From NCBI GenBank assembly GCA_004359425.1, contig PTEU01000001.1, positions 1,081,733-1,145,732 of the forward strand: a DNA stretch of 64,000 nucleotides, given 5' to 3'. A program made the translations under genes and the position numbers. Positions 17,522-26,805 of this stretch are shown here, piece by piece (the first letter of the stretch is position 1; every line of letters starts with the position of its first letter). A model generated the notes under the pieces. That model was not told where the DNA came from and ran no database searches. It worked only from the letters and a program-made list of their open reading frames with translations. This stretch comes from Ideonella sp. MAG2 (GTDB lineage Bacteria; Pseudomonadota; Gammaproteobacteria; Burkholderiales; Burkholderiaceae_C).

Positions 17522-18535
17522 TCAGTCCATACAAACAAGCACCTTGCCGCGCGGCTTGCCATGGGCGAATGTCTCCAAAGCTTGCTCGGCTTGGCGCAGC
17601 GCAAAGCATTGCGCGATGCGGGGCCGGTAGCCCAACGCTGCGACGCGCTCGCCCAAGGTGGTCAGCGTTGTGCCGTCACCATAAGTCGCCACACCTTCCA
17701 GCCGCACCCCGGCGCTTTTCGCAGCCTTGATGTACTTTCCAAAGATCAGCGGTAGCAGCCACTTCACGATGAAGGGCGGTTTCATGCCCTGGCGCAGCAT
17801 GTCATTCAATCCGGTCATGACTTTGAGGGAGGCGAGGACGCCACCTTGTTTGATCAGAGGGATGGACTGCAAGAAAGTCTCGCCGCCCATGCCGTCCAGC
17901 ACCATGTCGTAGCGCCCGGAGCTCAGACTGCTGAGTGGCTGAGTCTTGTAGTTGTAGACCTCGTGTGCGCCTATGCTCTTGAGGTACTCAACGTCGTCGC
18001 CATTGGCCGTGGTGTCCACCTTCGCACCACGGGCACCGGAAAGCACGATGGCCGCCGCACCCACCGAGCCACCGCCACCATGAATGAGTACGCGGTGCCC
18101 AGCCGTCACGCCAGCGCGGTCAAGTGCCAAGTTGGCGCACAGCAATGCCAGGGCTGCGGCAGCCGCTTCTTCAAAGGTCCAAGAAACAGGCTTTCTGGCA
18201 AGCCAGGCGGCATCCACCACGGCGTATTCCGCCACAGTGCCGCAATGCACCAAGCCGGTGTAGAACAACACCTCGTCGCCCACCTTGAAGTGATGCACCT
18301 GGCTGCCCACTGCATCGACCACGCCAGCGCCATCCACGCCCAGGGTAAAGGGCGGCTTCACGGGCGACATACCTTTCATCTCGCCGCTGATGATATGCAG
18401 GTCGGCAGGATTCAGGGCCGCTGCCTTCATGCGCACCCGCACCTGGTGCGGTAAAGGCTCTTGCGTGGGCACGTCTTGCAGGCGCACAGCGCCGAGGCCT
18501 TTTTTCTGAAATTTTGTGACAGTAAGGGCTAGCAT
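17522..18535 (-). CDS. MDR-superfamily NAD(P)-dependent oxidoreductase (quinone reductase-like)
   Basis: A 337-residue medium-chain dehydrogenase/reductase. The N-terminal domain contains LNPADLHIISGEM and GVDGAGVVDAVG. The cofactor-binding domain contains VLIHGGGGSVGAAAI, a variant of the usual GxGxxG/A loop. No structural zinc-binding Cys cluster is seen, which fits the zinc-free quinone oxidoreductase branch. The physiological substrate is unknown. I chose the ATG at 18535 because MLALTVTKFQ fits the family N-terminus; upstream sequence in frame does not. Confidence 0.85.
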   Translation of the reverse strand: MLALTVTKFQKKGLGAVRLQDVPTQEPLPHQVRVRMKAAALNPADLHIISGEMKGMSPVKPPFTLGVDGAGVVDAVGSQVHHFKVGDEVLFYTGLVHCGTVAEYAVVDAAWLARKPVSWTFEEAAAAALALLCANLALDRAGVTAGHRVLIHGGGGSVGAAAIVLSGARGAKVDTTANGDDVEYLKSIGAHEVYNYKTQPLSSLSSGRYDMVLDGMGGETFLQSIPLIKQGGVLASLKVMTGLNDMLRQGMKPPFIVKWLLPLIFGKYIKAAKSAGVRLEGVATYGDGTTLTTLGERVAALGYRPRIAQCFALRQAEQALETFAHGKPRGKVLVCMD

Positions 18536-18739
18536 GGAAGTGGTGTGGAGTTGGACGAAAGGGGCGCTGCTGCTGTCAGCGCCGTGACGCCGGTTGCCTG
18601 AGCAAGCGCACCGCACAGCCCGTGAAAGCGCATCACCGGGCTTGCCGACGTAGGGTGGCTGATCTCAAGCAGCCGTCTATCGCTTGCAGACCAAGCGGTG
18701 ACTCAGCGCCTTCAGCATCTTGGTGGCATCGGCATTGCG

Positions 18740-19423
18740 CTACTCGACACGCGTCAACGGCACTTGCAAGCCACTCTTGGGCCGGTTCTCGGGTTTGTAG
18801 AAGCCGGAGCCATCCACATGCTTTGCGCCCATGAAGAGCATCTGGTAGCGCCCTTGACCATGCAGGTAAATCAGGTCATGGTCTTTCACCACTTGGCCAG
18901 AATCGATGTTGTTCAGCAAAACGCACGGCTTCTTCAGAATGCTCTGTGCGGTATTCAGCCGGTAGGGATCATCCCCACAGGCTTTGGGAGGAAGTTGCAT
19001 CATCATGTCCACCACCATCTGCGCGCGCGGTGTGATGCTGAGTGACTCGTCCAGCACATAGGTGATTTCTCGGGCGCCGGGTGCAGCTCGGCTGGTGCCG
19101 CCTATGTTTGCGTGTCCGCTGAAGTTGAACTCGTTCATCGGCGTTTCGCAGAACTGGTCTGCAAAGGTCACGATGGTGGCCTAAAATTTGCCAGTGCCGT
19201 CGAATGTGAAATCGCGAGTCACCCAGGAGGCTTGAACGGGTTCGCCCGGCTTTGCCGATTGGGGGCGAAGCTCACAGGCAATGCTTTTCCAACGGCCCTT
19301 CATGTTCCCCTGTAGTTGCAACGCATCTTTGTCGTTGGCGCTCTGCGCGTAGGCGGCTGAGATGCCGGTTAGTCCGACGGCCATGATGGTGGCGGTCAGC
19401 ATGTGGCGGGCAGATGATGTCAT
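18740..19423 (-). pseudogene. APCDD1-like secreted protein interrupted by one amber codon
   Basis: Two segments lie in the same frame and are separated only by TAG at 19181-19183. The first has a signal peptide (MLTATIMAVGLTGISAAYA) and GRWKSIACELRP. The second continues ATIVTFADQFCETPMNEFNF. Reading Glu (GAG) at the amber position gives a continuous domain. The WKS..CE.RP opening and the F...TFAD..C..P pattern resemble the APCDD1 domain, a calycin-like secreted module also found in bacteria. Either a real nonsense mutation or a single-base sequence error is possible. The upstream SnoaL-like gene is adjacent. Confidence 0.6.
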
Positions 19424-19467
19424 CGGAGGTGTCCTTCGTTGTAGGACGAGATTAGGTTTGAGCGCTA

Positions 19468-19983
19468 TCACTTTTCGGCGAGCTGCCGTGCCGCGTTCAT
19501 CCAGTCCTCAACGTGGTAGGAGCGGGTGAGCTTGCCGTTCTCGACGGTGTGAATGTCGATGGACATGATTCGAAAGCTCTTGCTACTGTGGGCCACTCCC
19601 ATAAAGGCTCCTACGGGCGTACCCGAAGCCTCGCCACGCACGATGACGCGATTGCCGCTGACCAAAAGTTCCTTGATGTCCCACATCAGATTGGGGATGG
19701 CTTTGTGAAACCCGGCGATGGCAGGGGCGACTTTGTCACGCGGCTTGCAGTCGTCATGACTGCTGCATGACACCCACTCAGGATGGGTGGCTTGCAAGAC
19801 CAGAGCGACCGGGTCTTTGCCCGGAGCGGCATTGAGCGCATCGTAAAACGGTGCAATAGCGGCGCGTGCCTGTTCGGTCGACAAGTTTTGCGCCTGAGCA
19901 GGCAAGGACAGCGTGCTGGCGGCGGACAGAGCGAGCGCCAGAAGCAAGTGTGGGCTGAAGGGTTGACGCATGTATTGATCCAT
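19468..19983 (-). CDS. secreted SnoaL-like / NTF2-fold protein
   Basis: A 171-residue protein with a signal peptide (about 1-31, ending PAQAQ) and an NTF2-like domain of the SnoaL ester-cyclase type. The region IAPFYDALNAAPG and the later VENGKLTRSYHVEDWMNAARQ are typical. Such domains bind small hydrophobic ligands; function here is unknown. It lies upstream of the APCDD1-like gene and divergent from a LysR regulator, its likely controller. Confidence 0.8.
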   Translation of the reverse strand: MDQYMRQPFSPHLLLALALSAASTLSLPAQAQNLSTEQARAAIAPFYDALNAAPGKDPVALVLQATHPEWVSCSSHDDCKPRDKVAPAIAGFHKAIPNLMWDIKELLVSGNRVIVRGEASGTPVGAFMGVAHSSKSFRIMSIDIHTVENGKLTRSYHVEDWMNAARQLAEK

Positions 19984-20014
19984 GAGAAGAGTGAGGGTGG
20001 ATCAAAATTTATGA

Positions 20015-20024
20015 TGAAATTTCA
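20015..20024. promoter_or_regulatory. candidate LysR-regulator site
   Basis: TGAAATTTCA is a perfect 10-bp palindrome in the 71-bp AT-rich spacer between the SnoaL-like gene and the LysR gene. LysR proteins usually bind a T-N11-A palindrome in such divergent spacers. Position supports it; no experimental motif is known to me. Confidence 0.45.
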
Positions 20025-20054
20025 CATGCAGCAAACAGATAATTTTCATGCCGC

Positions 20055-21005
20055 ATGCAGAAAATCGATTTACGGAAAATTGACCTAAACCTTCTGATCC
20101 TGTTTGACGTGCTCATGCAGCAAGGCAGCGTGTCCAAAGCAGCCGAGCAGCTTGGGCGCACACAGTCAGCGGTCAGTCACGCTCTCGGGCGTTTGCGGGA
20201 GCAACTCGGTGACCCCTTGTTGGTGAAGGTCGGTGGACGCATGCAGCCAAGTCCCTACGCCATGGAGTTGGAGCAGGAGGTGCGTCCAATCCTGCGCAAT
20301 ATCGAGCGGGTACTGAGTCCACGCGAGGCGTTCGTGCCCAACCTTTCGACCAAGAGGTTTCGCCTGGCGGTCCCTGATCTTGCGATGGGGTTGTTTCCCA
20401 GGCTCATCCGTCGCATCCAGGAGGATGCACCGAAGGTGACGCTGGACTGGGAGACCCCGAGGTCAGCAACCTTGTTGGATGTCGCAGAGGGGATGCTGGA
20501 TGTCGCGTTGTTGCCGGAGTCTCTCAAACGCCCCGATGGCGTGGCAGCCAAGGTGATCGGTCAGTTCGAATGGGCCTGCTTCATGCGGGCGGGTCACCCG
20601 GCCTTGAAGGCATGGAGCAAGGAGTCATGGGTCACTTGGCCGCATGTCGTCGTGGGGACTGGCGATCAAGGGCGAAGTCCGGTTCTCATGGCGGCACATG
20701 ACGCTGGCTTGAAGCGCAGGATTGGTTTGACAGTGCCTACTTTCGGCGCTGTGGCTCCTTTGCTGGCGCAATGCGACATGATTGCCACCCTGCCCACACT
20801 TGTTCTCGCCGATGCACTCGAAACCTTTGGACTATCAGTCCGAAAGGTTCCATTCCACGTGCCTGAGATGGGGCATGTTCTGGCTTGGAGCGCGCGCCTC
20901 ACCAACGACCCTGCGTCCTTGTGGATCAGAGACTGTTTAGCTGATGCCGTTTTGGGGCAGATGAGCAGCGCTGATCGCTTGCTTGCTGGCCTGAACAAAA
21001 TTTGA
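20055..21005 (+). CDS. LysR-family transcriptional regulator
   Basis: A 316-residue LysR regulator. The winged helix-turn-helix spans residues 8-67 (DLNLLILFDVLMQQGSVSKA, then AEQLGRTQSAVSHALGRLRE). A periplasmic-binding-protein-like effector domain (about 95-300) follows. The short N-terminal extension MQKIDLRKI is common in the NodD/PcpR-like branch. It is divergent from the SnoaL-like and APCDD1-like genes and probably controls them. Confidence 0.92.
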   Translation: MQKIDLRKIDLNLLILFDVLMQQGSVSKAAEQLGRTQSAVSHALGRLREQLGDPLLVKVGGRMQPSPYAMELEQEVRPILRNIERVLSPREAFVPNLSTKRFRLAVPDLAMGLFPRLIRRIQEDAPKVTLDWETPRSATLLDVAEGMLDVALLPESLKRPDGVAAKVIGQFEWACFMRAGHPALKAWSKESWVTWPHVVVGTGDQGRSPVLMAAHDAGLKRRIGLTVPTFGAVAPLLAQCDMIATLPTLVLADALETFGLSVRKVPFHVPEMGHVLAWSARLTNDPASLWIRDCLADAVLGQMSSADRLLAGLNKI

Positions 21006-21132
21006 ACAGTCTGAGGTAGCGCTTAATGCTCATGAATGTGCGTGACCTCCAAGGAAGTTCGGGAGGGGCCTTGATCTATCCCCAACATCAGCAACGATCT
21101 GCAGATAACGAAGGCGCTCCTTCTCAGTCATC

Positions 21133-21170
21133 AGTCTCGGACAATGGTTCGATTCCTGTCGGTGGCATCA
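21133..21170 (+). repeat. degenerate copy of the 3' half of tRNA-Arg, possible attachment remnant
   Basis: This segment aligns without gaps to tRNA positions 17133-17170, with 29 of 38 bases identical, including the T loop GGTTCGATTCCTG. It is exactly 4000 bases downstream in the same orientation. Such a direct repeat of a tRNA 3' end is the usual mark of an integrated element. No integrase is present, and the copy has decayed. Confidence 0.55.
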
Positions 21171-21172
21171 CC

Positions 21173-21592
21173 TCAAACCGGTGGTGTGTTGCTGGCCTGG
21201 GCCTGTTGCTCGCGCAAAGCGGCCACTTCTTGGCGAAGGGCCTGAATCTCCCGCATCAAGTCTTCGTTGCAGCATTGGGGCGCGCGGTCGCCTTCGGGGT
21301 CCATGAAGGCGGCTGAAAGGGTGGCGGTCAACAGCGACAGCACGGCCAAGCCCAGCGCAAACACCAACACGGCAAACAGACGCGAGGCCGGTGTGCTGGG
21401 GACCAAGTCGCCATAGCCCACGGTGGCGGCGGTGGTGAAGGCCAGCCACAGGCCGTCGCCCAGGCTGCTGATGCGTGGGTCCAGCAGCCAGAAGCCTGCG
21501 CCGCCGACGATGAGGATCAGAACACACAGCAAGACGATGTAGACACCGCTGCGCCGAATGTGGCGGCGAAGGCTGCGAACGAGTTGGAACAT
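21173..21592 (-). CDS. two-TM potassium channel
   Basis: A 139-residue ion channel subunit. The first helix spans about 17-37 (YIVLLCVLILIVGGAGFWLL), followed by a pore loop with the K+ selectivity filter TVGYGD at about 59-64, then a second helix at about 70-92. A short coiled-coil tail (EIQALRQEVAALREQQAQ) could aid tetramer assembly. There is no RCK domain. It lies 14 bases beyond the stop of the ABC permease on the same strand and may be cotranscribed. Confidence 0.9.
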   Translation of the reverse strand: MFQLVRSLRRHIRRSGVYIVLLCVLILIVGGAGFWLLDPRISSLGDGLWLAFTTAATVGYGDLVPSTPASRLFAVLVFALGLAVLSLLTATLSAAFMDPEGDRAPQCCNEDLMREIQALRQEVAALREQQAQASNTPPV

Positions 21593-21606
21593 GGGCGGCC
21601 TTGGAC

Positions 21607-23232
21607 TCAGGCTTTGCGCAGCGCCCTAGAGAGCATCAGCACCGGAATCAGCCCCACCGCCACGATGGCCAGCGAGGGTAGGGCCGCTTCGGCCAGGCGC
21701 TCGTCGCGGGCAAATTGGTAGGCCACCACGGCCAGGGTGTCGCTGCCAAAGGGGCGCAGCACCAGGGTGGCGGGCAGCTCTTTCATCGCGTCTACAAACA
21801 CCAGCAGCGCAGCGGCCAGGCCCGAGCGGGCCAGCAGCGGCAGGTGGACCTCCATAAAGGTGCGCTGGGCATCGGCACCCAATAGCAGGGCTGATTCGTC
21901 CATAGAAGGCGGCAGCTTGGCATAGCCTGCCAGCACTGATTGCAAGGCGACGGCTGAGAAGCGCACGAGGTAGGCGTACATCAGGCCAAACACCGTGCCC
22001 GTGACCAGCATGGGCAGGCCCCATTGCGGTGCCCAGTGCTGGACAGCGCCCGTAATCATCAATATGCCCACCGCCACCACCGCCCCTGGGATGGCATAGC
22101 CCAAAGACACCAAGCGGGCCGCACCGCGCAGCAGGGGCGCACCTTGGGCCGCATGGCGGCGCAGGGTGAAGGCCAGAGCCAAGGCAAAGACCACGGCCAG
22201 CACGGCTGCGCCTCCGGCCAGGCGGAAGCTGGCCCATGCCCACTCGCCAAAGCGCGCCAAGTAGTCCGGCACAAACACCGGGGTCTCGCTGGCCTTTGCT
22301 TCCAGCCACAACTGGCGCAGCAGCCACAGCACAGGGGCCACAAAGCCCAAGAACACCGGCAGGCAGCACACGGCCCAAGCGCCCAGCTTGCCCAGCAGGC
22401 TTAAGCGGGTGGGCTGGGCCGTCAGCCCACCCGGCACACCGGCCCGGTTGCTGGCAAAGCGCAGTCGAGATTGGGCGCGTTGCTCCAAGATCAGCAGCAC
22501 GCCCACCACGATGAGCAGCAGGCTGGCAAGTTGGGCAGCGGCAATGCGGTCGTCCATCACCAGCCAGGCGCGGTAAATGCCGGTGGTAAAGGTGGACAGG
22601 CCAAAGTAGGAGCCCACGCCGTAGTCGGCCAAGGTCTCCATCAACGCCAGGGCCACACCAGCGGCCAGGGCAGGGCGGGCCATGGGCAGGGCCACTTCCA
22701 GCACGCGGCGGCGCAGCGGCGCACCCAGCAGCCGCGCGGCTTCCATCACCGGGCCAGCGTGGTCGGCCAGCGCCGTGCGGGTGAGCAGGTAGACATAGGG
22801 GTAGAGGCTGATGATGAACAGCAGGGTGGCGCCACCCAGGCTGCGCACATCGGGCCATAGCGCACCCTTGGCCCCCAGGGCGCTGCGCAGGCCGGCTTGA
22901 ATGGGGCCAGAGAACTGCAAAGCGTCGGTGTAGGCATAGGCCAGCACATAGGCGGGCAGGGCCAGGGGCAGCAGCAGTGCCCACTCAAAAAAGCGCCGAC
23001 CGGGGAACTCAAAAAGGGTGACGGCTGCTGCCGTGGCACCGCCCAGCACGGCCACGCCCAAGCCTACCCCCAACACCAATTGCAGTGACTGCAAGGTGTA
23101 GGTGGGTAGCACGGTGTCCCATTGGTGGGCCAGCAGGCTCAGGGCTTGGGCATCCATCAGGCCCCAGGCCCCCAGCACGCCCAGCACAGGCAAGGCCAGC
23201 AGCGCGGTGATGAGCAGCAGCACCAGCCTCAT
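21607..23232 (-). CDS. Fe3+-type ABC transporter permease (FbpB/AfuB family)
   Basis: A 541-residue fused permease with about 12 membrane helices in two homologous halves, as in the FbpB family that imports ferric iron. Each half carries an EAA-like loop: EAARLLGAPLRRRVLEVALP near residue 185 and DESALLLGADAQRTFMEVHLP near residue 450. AGGAGG precedes the chosen ATG at 23232. It is divergent from the ATPase gene. No periplasmic binding protein is seen nearby, so the substrate (iron, or another ion) is inferred from family only. Confidence 0.87.
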   Translation of the reverse strand: MRLVLLLITALLALPVLGVLGAWGLMDAQALSLLAHQWDTVLPTYTLQSLQLVLGVGLGVAVLGGATAAAVTLFEFPGRRFFEWALLLPLALPAYVLAYAYTDALQFSGPIQAGLRSALGAKGALWPDVRSLGGATLLFIISLYPYVYLLTRTALADHAGPVMEAARLLGAPLRRRVLEVALPMARPALAAGVALALMETLADYGVGSYFGLSTFTTGIYRAWLVMDDRIAAAQLASLLLIVVGVLLILEQRAQSRLRFASNRAGVPGGLTAQPTRLSLLGKLGAWAVCCLPVFLGFVAPVLWLLRQLWLEAKASETPVFVPDYLARFGEWAWASFRLAGGAAVLAVVFALALAFTLRRHAAQGAPLLRGAARLVSLGYAIPGAVVAVGILMITGAVQHWAPQWGLPMLVTGTVFGLMYAYLVRFSAVALQSVLAGYAKLPPSMDESALLLGADAQRTFMEVHLPLLARSGLAAALLVFVDAMKELPATLVLRPFGSDTLAVVAYQFARDERLAEAALPSLAIVAVGLIPVLMLSRALRKA

Positions 23233-23296
23233 GGGCGGCCCCTCCTGCCGCAAATACGAACAATCCTCATTTCCATTGGGTCGCTATCATAGGCTT

Positions 23297-24367
23297 ATGT
23301 TTTTGCAATTGGATCGAGTCAGCATCCGCTACGGGCAGGGCAAGAGTGCCAAATTGGCAGTCGATAGCGTTTCCTTGGGGCTGGGTGTGGGGCAGATTGG
23401 GGTTTTGATCGGCCCCTCTGGGTGTGGCAAAACCTCGCTGTTGCGCGCGGTGGCCGGGCTGGAGCCTACCAGCGCCGGGCAGGTACGCATGGAGCGCAAT
23501 GTGCTGAGTGACGGCGCGGCGGGCTGCCATGTGGCCCCCGAGGACCGGGGCATTGGCATGGTGTTTCAGGACTATGCGCTGTTCCCCCACATGACCGTGG
23601 CCGAGAACATTGCCTTTGGCATCAAGCACCTGCCGCGCACCCAGCGGGCGGCCCGGGTGGCCGAGATGCTGGACCTGGTGGGCCTGGCTCACAACGCCAA
23701 GCGGGTGCCCCACCAGCTTTCAGGCGGCCAGCAGCAGCGCATTGCCTTGGCCCGTGCCCTGGCCCGCCAGCCCAAACTGCTGCTCTTGGACGAACCGTTT
23801 TCCAGCCTGGACGTGGACTTGCGCGAGCGCTTGGCCCACGACGTGCGCGCCATCTTGAAGCAGATTGGTGCCACCGCCTTGTTTGTGACCCACGACCAGT
23901 TGGAAGCCTTTGCCATTGGCGACGCCATCGGCGTGATGCACCAAGGCCGCCTAGAGCAGTGGGGCGACGCCTATGCGCTCTACCACCGCCCTGCCACCCG
24001 CTTTGTGGCCCAGTTCATCGGCCACGGTGTCTTCACCCCGGCCCAAATCACCGGCACGCCCCCGCATGTGGAAACCCCGCTGGGCCCGCTGACAGACGCT
24101 GAAGAATGCCCCCTGCCCAGCGCCTATCCTGGCGGCCAGTGCGACGTGCTGCTGCGCGCCGACGACATCATTCACGACGACGCCTCGACCGTGAAGGCAC
24201 AGATTGAGCGCAAGGCCTTCCGGGGCTCTGAGTTCCTCTACACCCTGCGCCTGGCAAGCGGCGAGCAAGTGCTGGCCCATGTGCCCTCCCACCACGACCA
24301 CCAAGTCGGCGAGTGGATAGGCATCCGGCCACAGGTGGACCATGTGGTGACGTTTGCGAGGCAGTAG
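23297..24367 (+). CDS. ABC transporter ATP-binding protein, FbpC-like
   Basis: A 356-residue ATPase. Walker A is GPSGCGKTS (about 38-46), the Q-loop is MVFQDYALFP, the signature is LSGGQQQR (about 141), Walker B is LLLLDEPFSSLD and the switch His is in TALFVTHDQ. A C-terminal regulatory domain (about 240-356) contains ADDIIHDDASTVKAQIERKAFRGSEF-type TOBE sequence. It is divergent from the permease across 64 bases, so the two may share a regulatory region. Confidence 0.93.
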   Translation: MFLQLDRVSIRYGQGKSAKLAVDSVSLGLGVGQIGVLIGPSGCGKTSLLRAVAGLEPTSAGQVRMERNVLSDGAAGCHVAPEDRGIGMVFQDYALFPHMTVAENIAFGIKHLPRTQRAARVAEMLDLVGLAHNAKRVPHQLSGGQQQRIALARALARQPKLLLLDEPFSSLDVDLRERLAHDVRAILKQIGATALFVTHDQLEAFAIGDAIGVMHQGRLEQWGDAYALYHRPATRFVAQFIGHGVFTPAQITGTPPHVETPLGPLTDAEECPLPSAYPGGQCDVLLRADDIIHDDASTVKAQIERKAFRGSEFLYTLRLASGEQVLAHVPSHHDHQVGEWIGIRPQVDHVVTFARQ

Positions 24368-24540
24368 CCGAGCCGTAAAGATGCGCAAAGCGACCCCGCA
24401 GTAAGTGGCCGCTCGCGGCAAAAGGCCGTATTTCAGGGCTTGCTTTGGGCTTTGCGGGGTCGCAGGGGGAGCGGGGCGGTTCTATACTCGCGTGGCGGGC
24501 AGCACTGCCCGCGTTCATATGGCGAGAAGGCAGGAACATC

Positions 24541-25974
24541 ATGGGTGCCAAACTGAAAGTTGCGGGCTTGCTGACCTTGGGGGCAGTGGCCGGTGCGTTG
24601 ACCACCATCCAGCTACAAGCCATCGCCAGAAGCTCTCAAGCGGCGCTGCCGCTTGAAGAGATGCAGCAGTTGGCGGCGGTGTTTGGCATTGTCAAGAACG
24701 ACTATGTCGAGCCGGTGGATGAGAAAAAGCTGATCACCGATGCCATCAGCGGCATGGTGTCTGGCCTGGACCCGCACTCGCAGTTCTTCGACAAGAAGAG
24801 CTTTAAGGAATTCCGCGAAGGCACCTCGGGCAAGTTTGTGGGCGTGGGCATCGAAATCGGCATGGAAGACGGCCTGGTCAAGGTGGTGTCCCCCATTGAA
24901 GGCTCGCCGGCCTTCCGTGCCGGGCTCAAGAGTGGTGACCTGATCACCAAGATCGACGACACAGCCGTCAAGGGCCTGAGCATGGACCAGGCCGTCAAGC
25001 GCATGCGCGGCGACCCGTCCACCAAGGTGGTGCTCACGGTGTTCCGCAAGTCGGAGAGCCGCAGCTTCCCCGTCACCATCGTGCGTGAAGAGATCAAGGT
25101 TCAGAGCGTGCGGGCCAAGGTGGTGGAGCCGGGCTATGCCTGGCTGCGTGTGAGCCAGTTCCAAGACCAAACCATCAACGACTTTGCGCGCAAACTCGAA
25201 GAGGTCTACAAGCAAGAACCCAACCTCAAGGGCTTGGTGCTTGATTTGCGCAATGACCCGGGTGGCTTGCTCGAAGGCGCGGTGGCGCTGTCTGCCGCTT
25301 TCTTGCCCGCAGGGGTCGAAGTGGTCAGCACCAATGGCCAGTTGGCGGACTCCAAAGCCAGCTACAAGGCCAAGCCTGAAGACTATTTGCGCCGTGGCGG
25401 CCCAGACCCACTGCGCAAGCTGCCTGCGGCGCTGAAGAGCGTGCCCATGGTGGTGTTGGTGAACGAAGGCTCGGCCTCAGCCAGTGAGATCGTGGCGGGT
25501 GCGCTGCAAGACCACAAGCGCGCCGTCATCATGGGCGCGCAAACCTTTGGCAAGGGCTCGGTGCAAACCGTGCGCCCGCTTTCGCCCGAGACGGCACTGA
25601 AGATCACCACTGCGCGCTACTACACGCCCAGTGGCCGCTCCATCCAGGCCAAGGGCATCGTGCCCGATATCTGGTTGGACGAGACCGCCGAGGGCAATGT
25701 CTTTGCCGCCTTGCGCATGCGCGAGGCCGACCTCGAAAAGCACCTGAACAACGGGGCCGAAGAGAAGGACGAAGCGCGTGAAAAGGCGCGCGAAGAAGCT
25801 CGCAAAAAGCTGGAAGAGCAACTGGCCAAGTCCAAAGACTCGATCAAGCCCCTGCCCGAGTTTGGCAGCGCGGAAGACTTCCAACTGGCTCAAGCACTGA
25901 ACAAACTGCGCGGCCAGCCCGTGATGGTCAGCAAGTCCGTCACCGAGCGCAAGGCCGAGGCCAAGACCGAGTAA
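24541..25974 (+). CDS. ctpA: carboxy-terminal processing protease, S41 family
   Basis: A 477-residue periplasmic protease. An N-terminal signal or anchor segment (LLTLGAVAGALTTIQLQAIA) leads to a PDZ domain (about 95-175, GIEIGMEDGLVKVVSPIEGS then AGLKSGDLI). The catalytic domain follows, with Ser in GSASASEIVAGAL (about 320) and Lys in TFGKGSVQTVRPL (about 345). The C-terminal ~70 residues are Lys/Glu-rich and probably coiled. AGGAA precedes the ATG at 24541. It is followed 20 bases later by a ThiF/MoeB-type gene. Confidence 0.94.
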   Translation: MGAKLKVAGLLTLGAVAGALTTIQLQAIARSSQAALPLEEMQQLAAVFGIVKNDYVEPVDEKKLITDAISGMVSGLDPHSQFFDKKSFKEFREGTSGKFVGVGIEIGMEDGLVKVVSPIEGSPAFRAGLKSGDLITKIDDTAVKGLSMDQAVKRMRGDPSTKVVLTVFRKSESRSFPVTIVREEIKVQSVRAKVVEPGYAWLRVSQFQDQTINDFARKLEEVYKQEPNLKGLVLDLRNDPGGLLEGAVALSAAFLPAGVEVVSTNGQLADSKASYKAKPEDYLRRGGPDPLRKLPAALKSVPMVVLVNEGSASASEIVAGALQDHKRAVIMGAQTFGKGSVQTVRPLSPETALKITTARYYTPSGRSIQAKGIVPDIWLDETAEGNVFAALRMREADLEKHLNNGAEEKDEAREKAREEARKKLEEQLAKSKDSIKPLPEFGSAEDFQLAQALNKLRGQPVMVSKSVTERKAEAKTE

Positions 25975-25994
25975 GTGACGCGATTGCACGCGCT

Positions 25995-26747
25995 GTGACC
26001 GACGACGAACTGCTGCGCTACTCGCGCCACATCCTGCTCGACGAGATTGGTGTTGAAGGCCAGCAGCGCTTGCTGGACGCGCGTGCGCTGGTCATTGGCG
26101 CGGGCGGCTTGGGCTCTCCCGTGGCGCTCTACCTAGCCACGGCCGGGGTGGGCCGGATCACCTTGGTGGACCATGACACGGTGGACCTCACCAACTTGCA
26201 GCGCCAGATCGCCCATACCCAAGCCCGAGTGGGCCAGCCCAAGCCCGATTCCGCCCGCGAGGCCATGTTGGCCATTAACCCCAGTGCGCAGGTGGAGGTG
26301 GTGCGCCAGCGAGCGGATGCCGCCTTTTTAGACCAGGCCGTGGCCCAGGCCGATGTGGTGCTGGACTGTAGCGACAACTTCCAAACCCGGCATGCGGTGA
26401 ATGCGGCTTGCGTGAAGCACCGCAAGCCCTTGGTGTCAGGCGCGGCCATTGGCTTTGACGGGCAAATCTCGGTCTACGACACGCGCACGCCGGGCCAGCC
26501 CTGCTACGCCTGCGTCTTCCCACCTGAGAGCACCTTTGAAGAGGTGCGCTGCGCCACCATGGGCGTGTTTGCGCCGCTGGTGGGCATCATCGGCACCATG
26601 CAGGCGGCTGAGGCGCTTAAGCTGCTGATCGGCCTGGGCAGCACCTCGGCTGGGCGGCTGCAAATGCTGGACGGGCGGCATATGCGCTGGGATGAAATAC
26701 GTCTGCCCGCACAAGCCCAATGCCCGGTGTGTGGCAACACTCACTGA
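25995..26747 (+). CDS. ThiF/MoeB/HesA-family adenylyltransferase
   Basis: A 250-residue E1-like enzyme that adenylates the C-terminus of a ThiS- or MoaD-type sulfur carrier. GAGGLGSPVALYLATAGVG is the nucleotide loop, and TNLQRQIAHT plus DCSDNFQTRHAVN are conserved ATP-site segments. CYAC and CPVC near residues 172 and 243 form the zinc site, and RCATMGVFAPLVG holds the candidate catalytic Cys. GTG at 25995 is the best start. MoeB and ThiF cannot be separated by sequence alone. Confidence 0.9.
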   Translation: MTDDELLRYSRHILLDEIGVEGQQRLLDARALVIGAGGLGSPVALYLATAGVGRITLVDHDTVDLTNLQRQIAHTQARVGQPKPDSAREAMLAINPSAQVEVVRQRADAAFLDQAVAQADVVLDCSDNFQTRHAVNAACVKHRKPLVSGAAIGFDGQISVYDTRTPGQPCYACVFPPESTFEEVRCATMGVFAPLVGIIGTMQAAEALKLLIGLGSTSAGRLQMLDGRHMRWDEIRLPAQAQCPVCGNTH

Positions 26748-26805
26748 CACTCTCTTCACGACCATGTTTTCGCCGCGCGGTTTGGCGGTGCTTCCAACCA
26801 CACCC

